From Candidatus Peribacteria bacterium (lineage in GTDB: Bacteria; Patescibacteria; JAEDAM01; Absconditabacterales; Absconditicoccaceae), in assembly GCA_031280545.1 (NCBI GenBank), contig JAITGP010000025.1, forward strand, positions 1 to 31,480: 31,480 nt of DNA, read 5' to 3'. Below are positions 15,578 to 25,082 of this stretch, in pieces. The position numbers were made by a program, and so were the translations under genes. The notes beneath the pieces are model-generated. The model did not search any database, was not told the DNA's origin, and saw only the letters and a list, made by a program, of their open reading frames with translations. Numbering within the stretch: the stretch's first letter is position 1; each line of letters begins with the position of its first letter.

Positions 15578-16270
15578 ATGTTGATAGCAGTAGATAAGCC
15601 TTTAGAATTGAGTAGTTTTGATATTGTGAAACGTATGAAACATGTTTTTCCCGGACAGAAAATTGGACATAGTGGAACGCTAGATCCCAAGGCGACGGGG
15701 CTGATGATTTTGGGGATAGGAAAAGGGACAAAAAGGCTGACTTCTTTGATCGGACTGGATAAGGTATATGAGACGGTAATAGATTTTTCCAAGATGAGTG
15801 ATACATGGGATATGGGCTATCGAGAAAAGTATGAGGAGTTCCCCGTAGAAAGCCTGGATGCACCGAGTTTAGTACAAGTGGAAGAGAAATTACAACAGCT
15901 TATGCCGACTTATGAGCTTCCTTTGCCCGCGTTTTCTGCCAAGAAAAAAGAGGGGAAAAGGATGTATGAACTAGCGAGAAAAGGGAAAGAGCTTTCAGAA
16001 AGCAGGGTGATGAAGATTCATCAGATTGATATTTTAGAGTATGCATTTCCTGAGCTACGTTTGAGAATTGGAGTTGGTTCTGGGACCTATATTCGTTCTA
16101 TTGGGTATTGGTTAGGCCAGCAATTTTGATTGGGGGGAATTTTGACTTCATTGAGGAGAGTTTCATTGGGAGAATGGAGTTTGGAAGAGTTAAATTTAAA
16201 AGAGGAAGTAGAGTATCATATGAGAGGAAATGAAGGGATGATGAAATGGGGAATTATTGAGCCCACATAG
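15578..16270 (+). CDS. truB: tRNA pseudouridine(55) synthase TruB
   Basis: 230 residues; UGA at 16127-16129 is glycine and TAG ends the gene. VDKPLELSSFDIVKRM, then KIGHSGTLDPKATGLMILGI with catalytic Asp36, later KVYETVIDF, and GVGSGTYIRSIGYWLG are the TruB signatures. It makes pseudouridine 55 in the T-loop of tRNAs. Shorter than typical enterobacterial TruB (about 310) because the C-terminal PUA region is reduced. Convergent with the RuBisCO gene, 35 bases between stops. Confidence 0.95.
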
Positions 16271-16305
16271 CATTCTCACCACTGCACCGAGATAGGGTGT
16301 GTGTT

Positions 16306-17805
16306 TTATACGTTTGCTTCAGCTTCTTCAGCATGCTCAGCTTCTCTTTGAAATTCAGCTTCTTTTGCCTCTTTTTTCTTTTTTTCTCCTTCAAAGAATT
16401 CGATTGCTTCGGCGAGTTCTACGTGATCTTCTGCGTAATCGTGGATATCGATTCCTTGTTGAATTGCTTCACAGGCTTGTACTAATGCAGTAGCTCCTGC
16501 TTTAGTTCCTCTAGGATGAGCATGAGTTCCAGCTCCCATAGTGGTAATGAAGTCCACGTTTCCCATCAAATCGATGAAAGGTTTTAAAAGCGTTGGATTC
16601 AATCCTCCTGAGATGATTGGGCAACATTTTTTGATTCCTCTCCAGGTATCGTCTGATAAAATTTCCATATTCTTGGCGTCGAGTTGTTCCATATTGATGA
16701 AGTCTTCATCATTGGTTGGAATTTTTGCCCAAGATTGCTCAAAGGTGTGTCCTTTTTTGAACAGATGCAAGATATTCTCTGCAGAGGTGATGTCTTCCCC
16801 TGGTGTCCCTGCCATTTTTCCTACTCCAGCAGTCCCTGTATGGATTCCACTAGCTCCCGCGAGTCTTGCGAATTTTGAGAGTACGAGTACGGTATATCCG
16901 ATAGGGTTTTCTGGTCTAGTAAATGCTCCATGTCCTGCCCTATGAAAATGGATGAATACATCAGGATATTTTCTTCTCAGGGTTTGTACTGCCATCCATC
17001 CAGCAGTTGTTCCATCGATCAAGAACGCATAACTTCCTAGCTCAAATCAAGCGTTTATTACCATTTCACATCTTTCGATCATGGTGTCATAGTCGGCTGC
17101 AGACACATTGAAGGAATGCACTTTTTTATGTCAGGTTTCTTTTACTGCTTTGTCCATAGCCTGCTTCACATGAGCCACCATTTTATCATAAGGACAAAAA
17201 TCCTGATCTGCTTGGGGTTCATCATTCTTTACAAAGTCCCCCCCTCCTACTCGGAAATCATAGCAGACTTCGGCATATTCGGCAGAACTCAGTCCCATTT
17301 TAGGTTTTACAATAGTCCCCAAAATTGGTCTCTCATAGACGTTCAAATATTTTCTCATATCATCAAGGGTATAGCTTGGTCCATCGTATTGTTCCAACAT
17401 TACTGGAGGAAACCAAATATCCAAAAGTTTACAGGCTTTTGCCTCTTTCATTCCAAAAATATTCCCTGCGATGTAGGTCATAATGTTTTGTACATTCCCT
17501 TTCCTATCAAAAAGTCTCCATGGATAAGCAATTTTTACTACATTGTCTTCTAAATCTACTTCATAGACGAGGGCATTGAGTAATCTCGCATAGGCGGTTT
17601 CAGTTCTTACTTGGAAATTGGTTCCTGTACTGGATTCGGCAGAAACTTCAGCTGCTGCTTGTAAAATGTTTAATTTTCCTCCAGGGAGGAGATGATAAGA
17701 GGCGAGCATGTAGTCTCCATTGTAAGGATCTGCTAGATCGAGATTTACATACGCTAATTGGTGCTCATTAAGCGTAGAGAGGAGTTCTTTTGCATTTTGT
17801 GCCAT
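16306..17805 (-). CDS. rbcL: RuBisCO large subunit, form II/III type
   Basis: 499 residues with UGA glycines at 225 and 253. Active-site landmarks are complete: GTIVKPKMGLS (Lys167, Lys169), GGGDFVKNDEPQ with the carbamylated Lys193, HFHRAGHGA around 286-293, loop 6 GTAGVGKMAG (Lys330) and ISGGLNP. Sequence style is that of the form II/III group found in SR1 and archaea. Its likely role is the AMP pathway: AMP phosphorylase, ribose-1,5-bisphosphate isomerase, RuBisCO, giving 3-phosphoglycerate from nucleotides. The first enzyme is encoded 0.6 kb away; the isomerase is not in the window. A charged Glu/Lys/Ala tail of about 28 residues is extra. Confidence 0.95.
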
Positions 17806-17844
17806 TTGTGTTTAGGTAATAGGAATAAAAAATTGTATGTTGTA

Positions 17845-17872
17845 AGTATATTCGAAAATCAAAATTTTGCAA
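17845..17872 (-). promoter_or_regulatory. RuBisCO promoter, TTGCAA-N16-TATACT
   Basis: -35 TTGCAA (17867-17872), 16-bp spacer, -10 TATACT (17845-17850), minus strand; 40 bases before the ATG. Confidence 0.75.
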
Positions 17873-17922
17873 GAATTGAGAGATAATAATTCTGAATTAA
17901 ATACAATGTATTTTATTTTGTC

Positions 17923-17951
17923 TTGACATATGATATATATATCATTATACT
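17923..17951 (+). promoter_or_regulatory. Palindrome-spacer promoter of the CPLT membrane protein
   Basis: -35 TTGACA (17923-17928), 17-bp spacer, -10 TATACT (17946-17951). The spacer holds the 16-bp perfect palindrome ATGATATATATATCAT (17930-17945). Confidence 0.65.
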
Positions 17952-17983
17952 ATACTAAATAAAATAAAAATAAAATAAACAAA

Positions 17984-18361
17984 ATGAAAAATAAAATTAA
18001 GTGGTCGAAAATTGCAACTTTTGTGGACGTGTTTCATATTGTTTTTGTTCTGGGAAGTATACTATTATTAGTAAGTGGTAGTTGGTGGGAAGTGCTTCGG
18101 GTGACTCTATTCTACAAAATCCTCTCTTCATTATGGTCTTTTGTAGTGGTTCTTCAAATTCTCTGTTTGAATTGTCCCTTAACACAATTATCAGATTTAT
18201 TAAAATCTCTTGATAACCCAAATCATCAACCTATGAAATGGGGATTTGTGTATTGGATTTGTCATGATTTATTGAAATTACCTGTAAGTGCAATAATTGT
18301 TACGATTGTATCATTATGTATTGCAGTTTCCGTCTTGGCAATTGTTATTGTCTGTATCTAA
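17984..18361 (+). CDS. Small membrane protein with CPLT motif, DUF2784-like
   Basis: 125 residues, four hydrophobic segments. The part CLNCPLTQLSDLLKSL resembles the C-P-L-T-x-L-E motif of DUF2784 membrane proteins, and the upstream HIVFVLGSILLLVSG segment fits the same family; the assignment is tentative. No UGA codon; stop TAA. It lies between the RuBisCO gene (divergent) and the AMP phosphorylase gene (convergent), but its promoter links it instead to the genes at 5364, 20207 and 22541. Confidence 0.6.
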   Translation: MKNKIKWSKIATFVDVFHIVFVLGSILLLVSGSWWEVLRVTLFYKILSSLWSFVVVLQILCLNCPLTQLSDLLKSLDNPNHQPMKWGFVYWICHDLLKLPVSAIIVTIVSLCIAVSVLAIVIVCI

Positions 18362-18391
18362 AAGATTCTGAAATTTAGATATTTCTCTTAA

Positions 18392-18422
18392 AAAAAACCT
18401 ATCTATAATTGATAGGTTTTTT
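18392..18422. terminator. Bidirectional terminator between the CPLT protein and AMP phosphorylase genes
   Basis: AAAAACCTATC and GATAGGTTTTT pair perfectly around a 7-base loop; A-run before and T-run after serve both convergent genes. Confidence 0.9.
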
Positions 18423-18446
18423 GTTAGGGTGTTTTAGTGTGATATA

Positions 18447-20042
18447 TTATCCAATAGTGAAAGCTGGTTTTACTTTTTCCTGTTCTTTTGCCAATTCGAT
18501 CTTTGGTTTATCATTGGCATACATCGTATAGAGGACTTCTCCTTTTCTCACACTTGCACCAAGTTTTTTATGGAGATACATTCCTGCTTGGTCTACTACA
18601 GGACATCCAAGTCTTCTGGCGATTTGGTTTACGTTATGTAAATCAATTACCTTTACTTTTCCGTCTTGCTCAGCAAGGACATCAAAAGTCTGAGTACCCA
18701 ACGTTAACCCTTCAGAATCAATATCAGGATTCCCGTTTTGAGCTTTGATAATTCTTTGCATCATTTTTCGAGCTGCTCCTGATTTTAATTGTTTCTCTGC
18801 AAGTTCGTGAGCTTTTTTTCCTTTTGCAAGTCCTACGTTTTCAATCAGTTTTGCTGCGAGATGTAAAGCTTTACTTTCTAGGTCGAGCGGACGAAGTTCA
18901 TGTTGTTGAAGTACTCTTAATACTTCTCTGACTTGTAGTACTGCTCCGACTCCATTTCCGATAACTTCCATTGCTGGGGTGATCTGTACCGACATTTTCA
19001 TTCAGAGTCTTTTTCCTACATATTCAAATTTCTTTTTCCAGTCTAAAGCTTCTTCCATGGTGGCTACTTTTGCGGTAGGTCCAACGGGGATGTCAATGAG
19101 TGAATGGGTCACACCCATGGCATATTTTTTTGCCATAATACTACTTACTACTTTTGCTCTAGACTGCATTGCGAGAGGATACTGTACTTTGATGATTTTA
19201 TCGTCTGCAGGTGCCAGATCCAATCCTCCTCCTCGTACAAGGCAACAATTAATGTCTTTGATTAGCTTTTCAATTCCTTCCTGATTAAAATTAATATCCA
19301 TTACTACATTCACACACTCTCCCGTAGCAGCTGGTGAAGTAATAGATTTTGAGAAATTTTTTGGAATTCTGATACCCAGAGAGGCGATAATCGGAATCAA
19401 GATCATGGTCGTTTCGTTTCCTGGGACTCCACCGATACAGTGTTTGTCTGCTACGATTTCTCCTTTAGGATATTTAAACATCACTCCACACTCAGCCATG
19501 GCTTTGGCGGTTTGATACATTTCTTCATCGGTAGTAGGGTAGAAAAAGCTGGATGCGACGTAGTAGGTCATCATAATTTCACTCAGCTTTCCTTCACTGA
19601 TATCCTGGATAATTGCAAACATTTCATCGTAGGTGATAGATTCTCCTTTCATTTTTTTTCTAATGGCATCATTAGCTATTGAGCTAGATTGAGCGATTTC
19701 CACACCGAGGTGTTCTCCTTCTTTGATGGGAAATTTTGCTATAATGTCTTCATAAATCCCGATAGTTCCAGCTTTAATCTCTGCCGAAATAATTGCGTTG
19801 GTGACGATACTTTCTCCGTCTTTATTAGTCAGCTTTACAATGTCTTGGGAGGTAATTCCGAAGGCGAGGGCTTGTGCTTCGTTAAGCAGGACATTTAAGC
19901 GTTGTCCGTCTTTGATTGGCAAAAGAACTGCTTTTGTATTGAAAAAGTTGTCAGAAGATTTGAAGAGTTTTGTGGCTTGATTAGTTTTCTTCCCGCTACT
20001 TAAATGGAGCTTGGAAAGAATGTCTTCGGTGATTTTGTTCAT
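18447..20042 (-). CDS. deoA: AMP phosphorylase (thymidine phosphorylase superfamily)
   Basis: 531 residues with one UGA glycine (347, KRLGMKMSVQITPAMEVIGN). An N-terminal barrel of about 90 residues precedes the phosphorylase core, as in archaeal AMP phosphorylases and unlike bacterial thymidine phosphorylases. Motifs: DKHCIGGVPGNETTMI for phosphate binding, SITSPAATGECVNVV, and LDLAPADDKIIKVQYPL. It splits AMP (and CMP, UMP) with phosphate to base and ribose-1,5-bisphosphate, feeding the RuBisCO nearby. The C-terminal domain (ACVR-like, GASVRKGEVLYTMYAND) is complete. ATG 20042 follows the promoter; the frame is open further up without support. Confidence 0.93.
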
Positions 20043-20073
20043 TATGTTTGTTTTGTAGAAATAAAGATATCTG

Positions 20074-20101
20074 ATTATAGTCAGAATTAAAATTTTTGCA
20101 A
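20074..20101 (-). promoter_or_regulatory. AMP phosphorylase promoter, TTGCAA-N16-TATAAT
   Basis: -35 TTGCAA (20096-20101), 16-bp spacer, -10 TATAAT (20074-20079), minus strand. Confidence 0.75.
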
Positions 20102-20151
20102 AATTTAGAGTATTATAGTTCACAACTATTTGTAATCTTTTTATTTTAAGC

Positions 20152-20179
20152 TTGACTTAGATATATATATCAGTATAAT
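20152..20179 (+). promoter_or_regulatory. Palindrome-spacer promoter of the lipoprotein gene
   Basis: -35 TTGACT (20152-20157), 16-bp spacer, -10 TATAAT (20174-20179). The spacer holds GATATATATATC (20160-20171). Confidence 0.65.
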
Positions 20180-20206
20180 AAAGTACAAACATAAAAATTT
20201 AAAGAA

Positions 20207-20566
20207 ATGAAAAAGTTACTGTTGTTTATGATTTTGACGGTATGCCTATTGTCGGGTTGTCGTCAATCAGGAGAAACGACTATCACGGATGAGTGCGGGA
20301 ATATAAAGACCGCTATAGGCGATCTCTCCGAAGTAAAGAAGCACATCCGTTTGTGTGGAGAAGGGAAGGGCCCTAGCGTTATCTATTACATTGAATATAA
20401 CGGAGAATTCGCTGGTGCAGTCTTGGACTATTTTATCACTACTCATGCTGAGGACTTGGAATTTATTTCCTTTACAGGCAATGGTACAGGAAATGTCCCT
20501 ACGTATGAACAGGGTAGAGATAAAGGCTATTTCGTTGCATTTCGCAATCTGAAATATATCCCATGA
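20207..20566 (+). CDS. Small lipoprotein, hypothetical
   Basis: 119 residues to TGA at 20564-20566. A signal peptide (KKLLLFMILTVCLLSGC) ends in a lipobox with Cys18, so the protein should be lipid-anchored outside the membrane. The mature part (about 100 residues, with Cys at DECGN and RLCGEGKG) is not recognised. If UGA is always glycine, the frame passes through the terminator hairpin and stops only at TAG 20642-20644, which would leave the mRNA without a stop. A functional UGA stop, or recent transfer from a standard-code cell, would explain this. Composition is richer in G+C than flanking genes. Confidence 0.65.
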   Translation: MKKLLLFMILTVCLLSGCRQSGETTITDECGNIKTAIGDLSEVKKHIRLCGEGKGPSVIYYIEYNGEFAGAVLDYFITTHAEDLEFISFTGNGTGNVPTYEQGRDKGYFVAFRNLKYIP

Positions 20567-20571
20567 ATTAT

Positions 20572-20603
20572 AAAAAAGCGTGTCTGAATAAGACACGTTT
20601 TTT
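20572..20603 (+). terminator. Terminator after the lipoprotein gene
   Basis: AGCGTGTCT / AGACACGTT stem with GAATA loop, six A before and six T after. It starts 6 bases after the UGA that ends the lipoprotein frame. Confidence 0.9.
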
Positions 20604-20652
20604 CGTATTTCTTCTTCTTGAAAATATTGAGTAGATGTATATAGTTTTTTCT

Positions 20653-22428
20653 ATGTCTATCCACAAACTCCCTGATTATGTCATTAATAGATTAAAAGCC
20701 TGAGAAGTAGTCGAAAAGCCTGCTTCTATTTTAAAAGAACTCGTAGAAAATTCTTTGGATGCGGGAGCCACAAAGATTGAGGTGAATATCAATGATGGAG
20801 GGAAATCTTATCTTTCCGTGGAAGATAATGGAAGTGGAATCGAGCTTTCTGATATGGATTTAGTACTGGAAAGATATGCGACTTCTAAAATTCAGACGGA
20901 TGAAGATCTGTATAGTATTTCGAGTTATGGATTTCGTGGAGAAGCGTTAGCAAGTATTGCCGAGGTAAGTAAAACAACGATTTTGACTAAAACGAAATAC
21001 GCAGAAATTGGTACGAAGCTTGTGAAAAAAGGAGGAGAAATTATTATCAAACATCAGCCTGTGGGGTTCCCAAATTGAACGCTAGTGAGTGTAGAGGATT
21101 TATTTTTCAATGTGCCTGCAAGGTTGAAATTTCTCAAGTCGGCTCAGACAGAATTTTTTTACTGTTATAATTATTTTGTGGATGTTGCCCTTTGGCACTA
21201 TGATAAAGAGCGAGTGATGAAAAAAAATGATAAAGTGAATTTTGATTTAAAACCTGCCCGTGATTTAAAGGACAGAATTGTAGATATTTACAAAAAAGAT
21301 TGGAAAAAAAATCTGCATACCTTTGAATATCAGACTGAGGGAATGAAATTGAATGGAGTGGTATCGGATGCTTCGCTTCGTTTCGGGTCTGGAGAAAATA
21401 TAAAGATTTACGTGAATGGAAGACCTGTACAGGATAAAATTATCAGAAAAGCATTGTTGGACGCCTATAATAGGCAAATTACTCCAGGGGAATATCCTTT
21501 CGTGGTGCTGATGTTGGAGATTGATCCAAAACTTGTGGATGTGAATGTACATCCGAGTAAGTTGAATGTAAAGTTTGCGAATAGTAAAACGGTCTTTGAA
21601 ACAGTATATACTGCGGTTTCTCAGGCATTAGGAGGCGAGAGAATTGCAAATTTTTCACATGGCTCTTCTAATACCCCCCCGCTCACTTCGTTCGCTTCCC
21701 CCCTATCAGGGGGCAAAAAAATCGGATTTTCTTCTAAATTGCCATCTGTGGAACAGCTTTTTGATTTTAGTGAAGAAAAAAATTCTGTTTCTCCAGCGAA
21801 GGTGAGTTCGATTTTTGGGTTAGAAAGTTTCGTGGATGGGAATGAAGCATCAAAGCAATTTTTTCATGCTGAAGTGGGAGAATATCAGGTATTGGGACAG
21901 CTCCGAAATAGTTATATTGTCCTACAATCACAAGAAGCCTTGTATTATATTGATCAGCATGCTTTGGCGGAGAGGATTGCTTATGAGACAATGAAAAAAG
22001 AGACGGATTTGCATGGAGAAGTGCTTTTGCAACCGTTGAAATTTGAAATTACGCAAATTGCAAATCTGGCAGAAAAAATTGAGGAACTGAATCAGCTTTG
22101 ATTTGATATTTCGATGTTGGGGGAAAATGTGATTGTAATTTATGCGATTCCCAAGATTTTTGTAGCCCATCCGGTGGATATTCAGATGTTGTTTAATCAC
22201 ATACTGTATTTAGAAGAGATTACGTTTGATCATTTGATGGACGGAGTATATGCGAGCAAAGCCTGCAAGACTTCGATAAAAGCTGGGCATAAATTGTCGC
22301 TTCCTCAGATGGAACAGTTGATAAAAGACTGATTTGAAAAAATCCCAGGATTGTTTGTTTGCCAGCATGGGAGACCCTTTTTCGTGAAAATTGATAAATG
22401 AGAAATTGATAAAATGTTTGATAGATAA
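20653..22428 (+). CDS. mutL: DNA mismatch repair protein MutL
   Basis: 591 residues with five UGA glycines (first in LKAGEVVEKPASILKEL). The N-terminal GHKL ATPase has ELVENSLDAGA, DNGSGI, GFRGEALASI and VEDLFFNVPAR. The C-terminal endonuclease has DQHALAERIAYE (the DQHA-x2-E-x4-E motif), ACKTSIKAGH and CQHGRPFF, so this is the nicking type of MutL. The linker around residues 340-355 (TPPLTSFASPLSGGKK) is encoded by a GC-rich hairpin element at 21681-21714. No mutS is present in the window. Starts 86 bases after the lipoprotein UGA. Confidence 0.95.
21681..21714 (+). repeat. GC-rich hairpin element inside mutL
   Basis: A 34-base segment, related in 26 of 34 positions to 7231-7264, with stem CCCCC/GGGGG. 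It is in frame and encodes part of the poorly conserved linker between ATPase and endonuclease domains. Confidence 0.55.
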
Positions 22429-22436
22429 ATTTAAGC

Positions 22437-22464
22437 TTGACTTCGATATATATATGATTATATT
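22437..22464 (+). promoter_or_regulatory. Palindrome-spacer promoter of the 783-residue membrane protein
   Basis: -35 TTGACT (22437-22442), 16-bp spacer, -10 TATATT (22459-22464). The spacer has GATATATATATG (22445-22456), one mismatch from the palindrome of the other three promoters. Confidence 0.6.
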
Positions 22465-22540
22465 TATTTCGTTTGTTTGATCTTTAACAAGGAAATTAGT
22501 GTATTTTTGTAGTAATAAAAATTAGGCATAATTAAAAAAA

Positions 22541-24892
22541 ATGAAAAGTATGTTAGAAAAAAATGAAAAATCTTCTTATCAAAGAGCTTTGAGGGCAGCC
22601 TTAGAGGATGCCTTTAGTGCAAATCGTTTGAAAAAGGAGATGAGCCATAATTATGGTTCTAGAAATCTTTCCCAAAAGGTGGCAATTAGAAAAGCACTTA
22701 TCTTTTGGGAATTTACAAAAAAAGAGTTTGAAGGCGAATATAAATCTGCTGGAGAACGTCTTGAATTCTTAGAGGATTTCGTACATCACGAAAATCCTTA
22801 TCTTGCGTTAGTAGCGAAAGCAGAAATGCTCCCGACTTTAGTTTGGGAAAAAATTTTGTGGCGCTACAACATAGATTACTCATCCCTTGAAAACTTTCTA
22901 AGAAGGATTTTCTTTGAAGAAAATACCTATCAAAGGGAAGCTATTCAGACCAACTGGAATGACATCTATGTCGAAAAGAAACAACCTCAAGTGCTGAAAA
23001 AACGTTTTTGGGACCACTTAGGACAGAGTGTCTACGTTGCCATGAAATGGCTGGGACTGGAAAAATATGTTCCAGATTTTACCTCTTTCAAGGGAGAACG
23101 TTTATCCAAGGTTGCATGGGCCTATAATTTTATTGGTCTGGATTTTGGATTTGCTTTGTACCCCGTTGAAGGGAGTGATGAAAAAGAGACGCTTACTGCT
23201 GATTCTCCACTTGTGGACCAATTCGGGAAAGTTTTGTCGAAAAAGGCTCATGAAAATGATTTCGCTACGAACAACGTAGATGGAATCTATTGGTTCCTTT
23301 ATCGATTTTTGCGTACATGGGGATTTATGTTATTCAAAAGGAAAGTGAAACTTAACGGTTGGGTTTGTCCGAGTTTTTGGTCGACCGTAATCGGAGTGCC
23401 AGCTTTTCTTGCCCTGCCTTTTTTATCTTTGGTAGTAACACCACTGATAGGAATTTGGGCGTGGATTATTTCTCTTCCTACTTTACTCTGGGCACTCTTT
23501 TGGGTGCTGGTAGTGATAGGTGCGTTGATTGGCGGTATTGGCTATAAGATTTGGACAAAAGTGTATCCAGCTGTTAAGAAAAGGAGTAAAACTCTTTCTC
23601 GATTCCTCATTGTAGGAACTGCTGGGTTGCTCTCTTTGATAAGTCTTTTGTTGGTAGGAAGTATTGCAATTGCTCTTCGGAAAGTTGCTTTATTTGCTCT
23701 ATCTTTGGTAAAGCTTTTTTTCGTAACCTTCCCTTGGTATCTCAGTATCCCTCTGACTCTAGTGGCTGTGGTAGTAGTGGGACTACTGGTGCTTAGAATC
23801 CCTATAGTGAAAAGTACTAATGATACGATAAAAGAGATTACAAAACTGCCTTGGCTGAAATATATGTTGTTGGCTTTGGGAGGATTAATTGTAATAATTT
23901 TGGGGTATCATTTTGTTGCGGAGTTCCTATTAGCCTTAGGATCCTTATGGGGTACACTCAAAACTATTGGTAGCTTTTTAGCAACCAATTGGGCTTATTT
24001 TGTAGCACCTCTTGTGTGGATTGGGGCTTTATTCTATTTTATACATGAATTAGGTAAAGACTATGATACACAGGCTTTGCATAGAAATCGCATGATTTTG
24101 GTTGCTCTCGTGGCAATCATAGATGTTCTGCTGTTCTCCTTTGGAGTGACTCACCTTTGGGGATTTGAATTTTTCCTTATTCTGCCTTTCTTATATTTAA
24201 TTCTCTTTGTGGTCGCATTGACCGAAGAAGTTATTATTGATAAGAAAAGAAAAGACGAGGTAGTTTCTTCTCTTCAAAGATGTGATCTGAAAATAAATTC
24301 CGAATTAAGGAATTCTTTGTATATTGTCATGAAGGATCAAAACGTTGCTCCTACGGTGGTAGGTGATAAAATTTCTTCACTATGGTATTATATGAAGAAT
24401 TTCCCCTCTTATTTGGGAGATAACTCTGCAAATATATTCAATTTTATTTTCAAAAAAGCTAAGTCTTTGAAATGGGAACTGATTGAAAATAAGGAGCCTC
24501 AGGTGAAACAAGATTTGGTACAGCATCTGGAAAAGATTGAATCCAAATATCGTAAGCATGCTCTCTTGTTTTATCTCCAAGGTAAAACTTGGGAAGAGAT
24601 AGCTGTAGCTATGGAAGAAATCAAAAAAGAGAGTTCTTTGTTCGCAGAAAAAGAGCGAAAACGTGAAGAGAAAAAAGCAAAAAGACGTGCTCGTAGAAAA
24701 AAAATCTCTTCTTGGTTTGCGTCTTTGGCTATTTGGAAATTTTTCCGTAGCTTGTGGTACGGTATTACTCGACCTTTTGTCTGGGTATGGTATTCCTTCG
24801 TGTGGGTTTGGAAGACAATTGTTAAATTAAAATTCATCTATGAAGAAATGAAAGAATATTGTCCTCGCAACACCCCGAGGAAACCTTTATAA
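22541..24892 (+). CDS. Large multi-pass membrane protein, hypothetical
   Basis: 783 residues, no recognised family. About 270 soluble, Trp- and Lys-rich residues come first (ALIFWEFTKKEFEGEY, VYVAMKWLGLEKYVPDF). Roughly nine to eleven membrane segments follow (about residues 275-570), then a soluble region and a very basic stretch (EKERKREEKKAKRRARRKK), ending with an amphipathic Trp-rich part (FVWVWYSFVWVWKTIV). It has some 40 glycines and not one UGA codon, unlike most long genes here. Single gene between a palindrome-spacer promoter and a strong terminator. The tail may touch nucleic acid or lipid head groups; that is only inference. Confidence 0.7.
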   Translation: MKSMLEKNEKSSYQRALRAALEDAFSANRLKKEMSHNYGSRNLSQKVAIRKALIFWEFTKKEFEGEYKSAGERLEFLEDFVHHENPYLALVAKAEMLPTLVWEKILWRYNIDYSSLENFLRRIFFEENTYQREAIQTNWNDIYVEKKQPQVLKKRFWDHLGQSVYVAMKWLGLEKYVPDFTSFKGERLSKVAWAYNFIGLDFGFALYPVEGSDEKETLTADSPLVDQFGKVLSKKAHENDFATNNVDGIYWFLYRFLRTWGFMLFKRKVKLNGWVCPSFWSTVIGVPAFLALPFLSLVVTPLIGIWAWIISLPTLLWALFWVLVVIGALIGGIGYKIWTKVYPAVKKRSKTLSRFLIVGTAGLLSLISLLLVGSIAIALRKVALFALSLVKLFFVTFPWYLSIPLTLVAVVVVGLLVLRIPIVKSTNDTIKEITKLPWLKYMLLALGGLIVIILGYHFVAEFLLALGSLWGTLKTIGSFLATNWAYFVAPLVWIGALFYFIHELGKDYDTQALHRNRMILVALVAIIDVLLFSFGVTHLWGFEFFLILPFLYLILFVVALTEEVIIDKKRKDEVVSSLQRCDLKINSELRNSLYIVMKDQNVAPTVVGDKISSLWYYMKNFPSYLGDNSANIFNFIFKKAKSLKWELIENKEPQVKQDLVQHLEKIESKYRKHALLFYLQGKTWEEIAVAMEEIKKESSLFAEKERKREEKKAKRRARRKKISSWFASLAIWKFFRSLWYGITRPFVWVWYSFVWVWKTIVKLKFIYEEMKEYCPRNTPRKPL

Positions 24893-24918
24893 GATCAAAC
24901 AAACATTTTTTTGCATGG

Positions 24919-24948
24919 CGTCGGTGAGGTTTTCTCACCGGCGTTTTT
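24919..24948 (+). terminator. Terminator of the 783-residue membrane protein gene
   Basis: Ten-pair stem CGTCGGTGAG / CTCACCGGCG (one G-U), loop GTTTT, then five T. Confidence 0.9.
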
Positions 24949-25045
24949 GTTTTGAGAAAGCAATTTTTTTTGTAAAAAAAAGACCTCACAGTGTAGCGAG
25001 ATTCTTTAGTGCTTTTTGGTTACATTGTTGTTTATTAAATTATTA

Positions 25046-25066
25046 GGACGCGTCATCAACGCGTCC
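25046..25066 (-). terminator. Hairpin after rplK
   Basis: Perfect 8-bp stem GGACGCGT / ACGCGTCC, loop of 5. On the minus strand it follows the rplK stop by 16 bases and is followed by an A/T tract without a pure T-run. Confidence 0.6.
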
Positions 25067-25082
25067 CAACGAAATTGTGATT

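Noticed and set aside
18447..20042. AMP phosphorylase split into two genes at 19002
   Set aside because: The break is TGA followed directly by ATG in the same frame, at a conserved glycine; one protein.
20160..20171. GATATATATATC as simple AT microsatellite
   Set aside because: Simple-repeat origin is possible, but the fixed place between -35 and -10 in four promoters argues for function, so it is kept as a finding.
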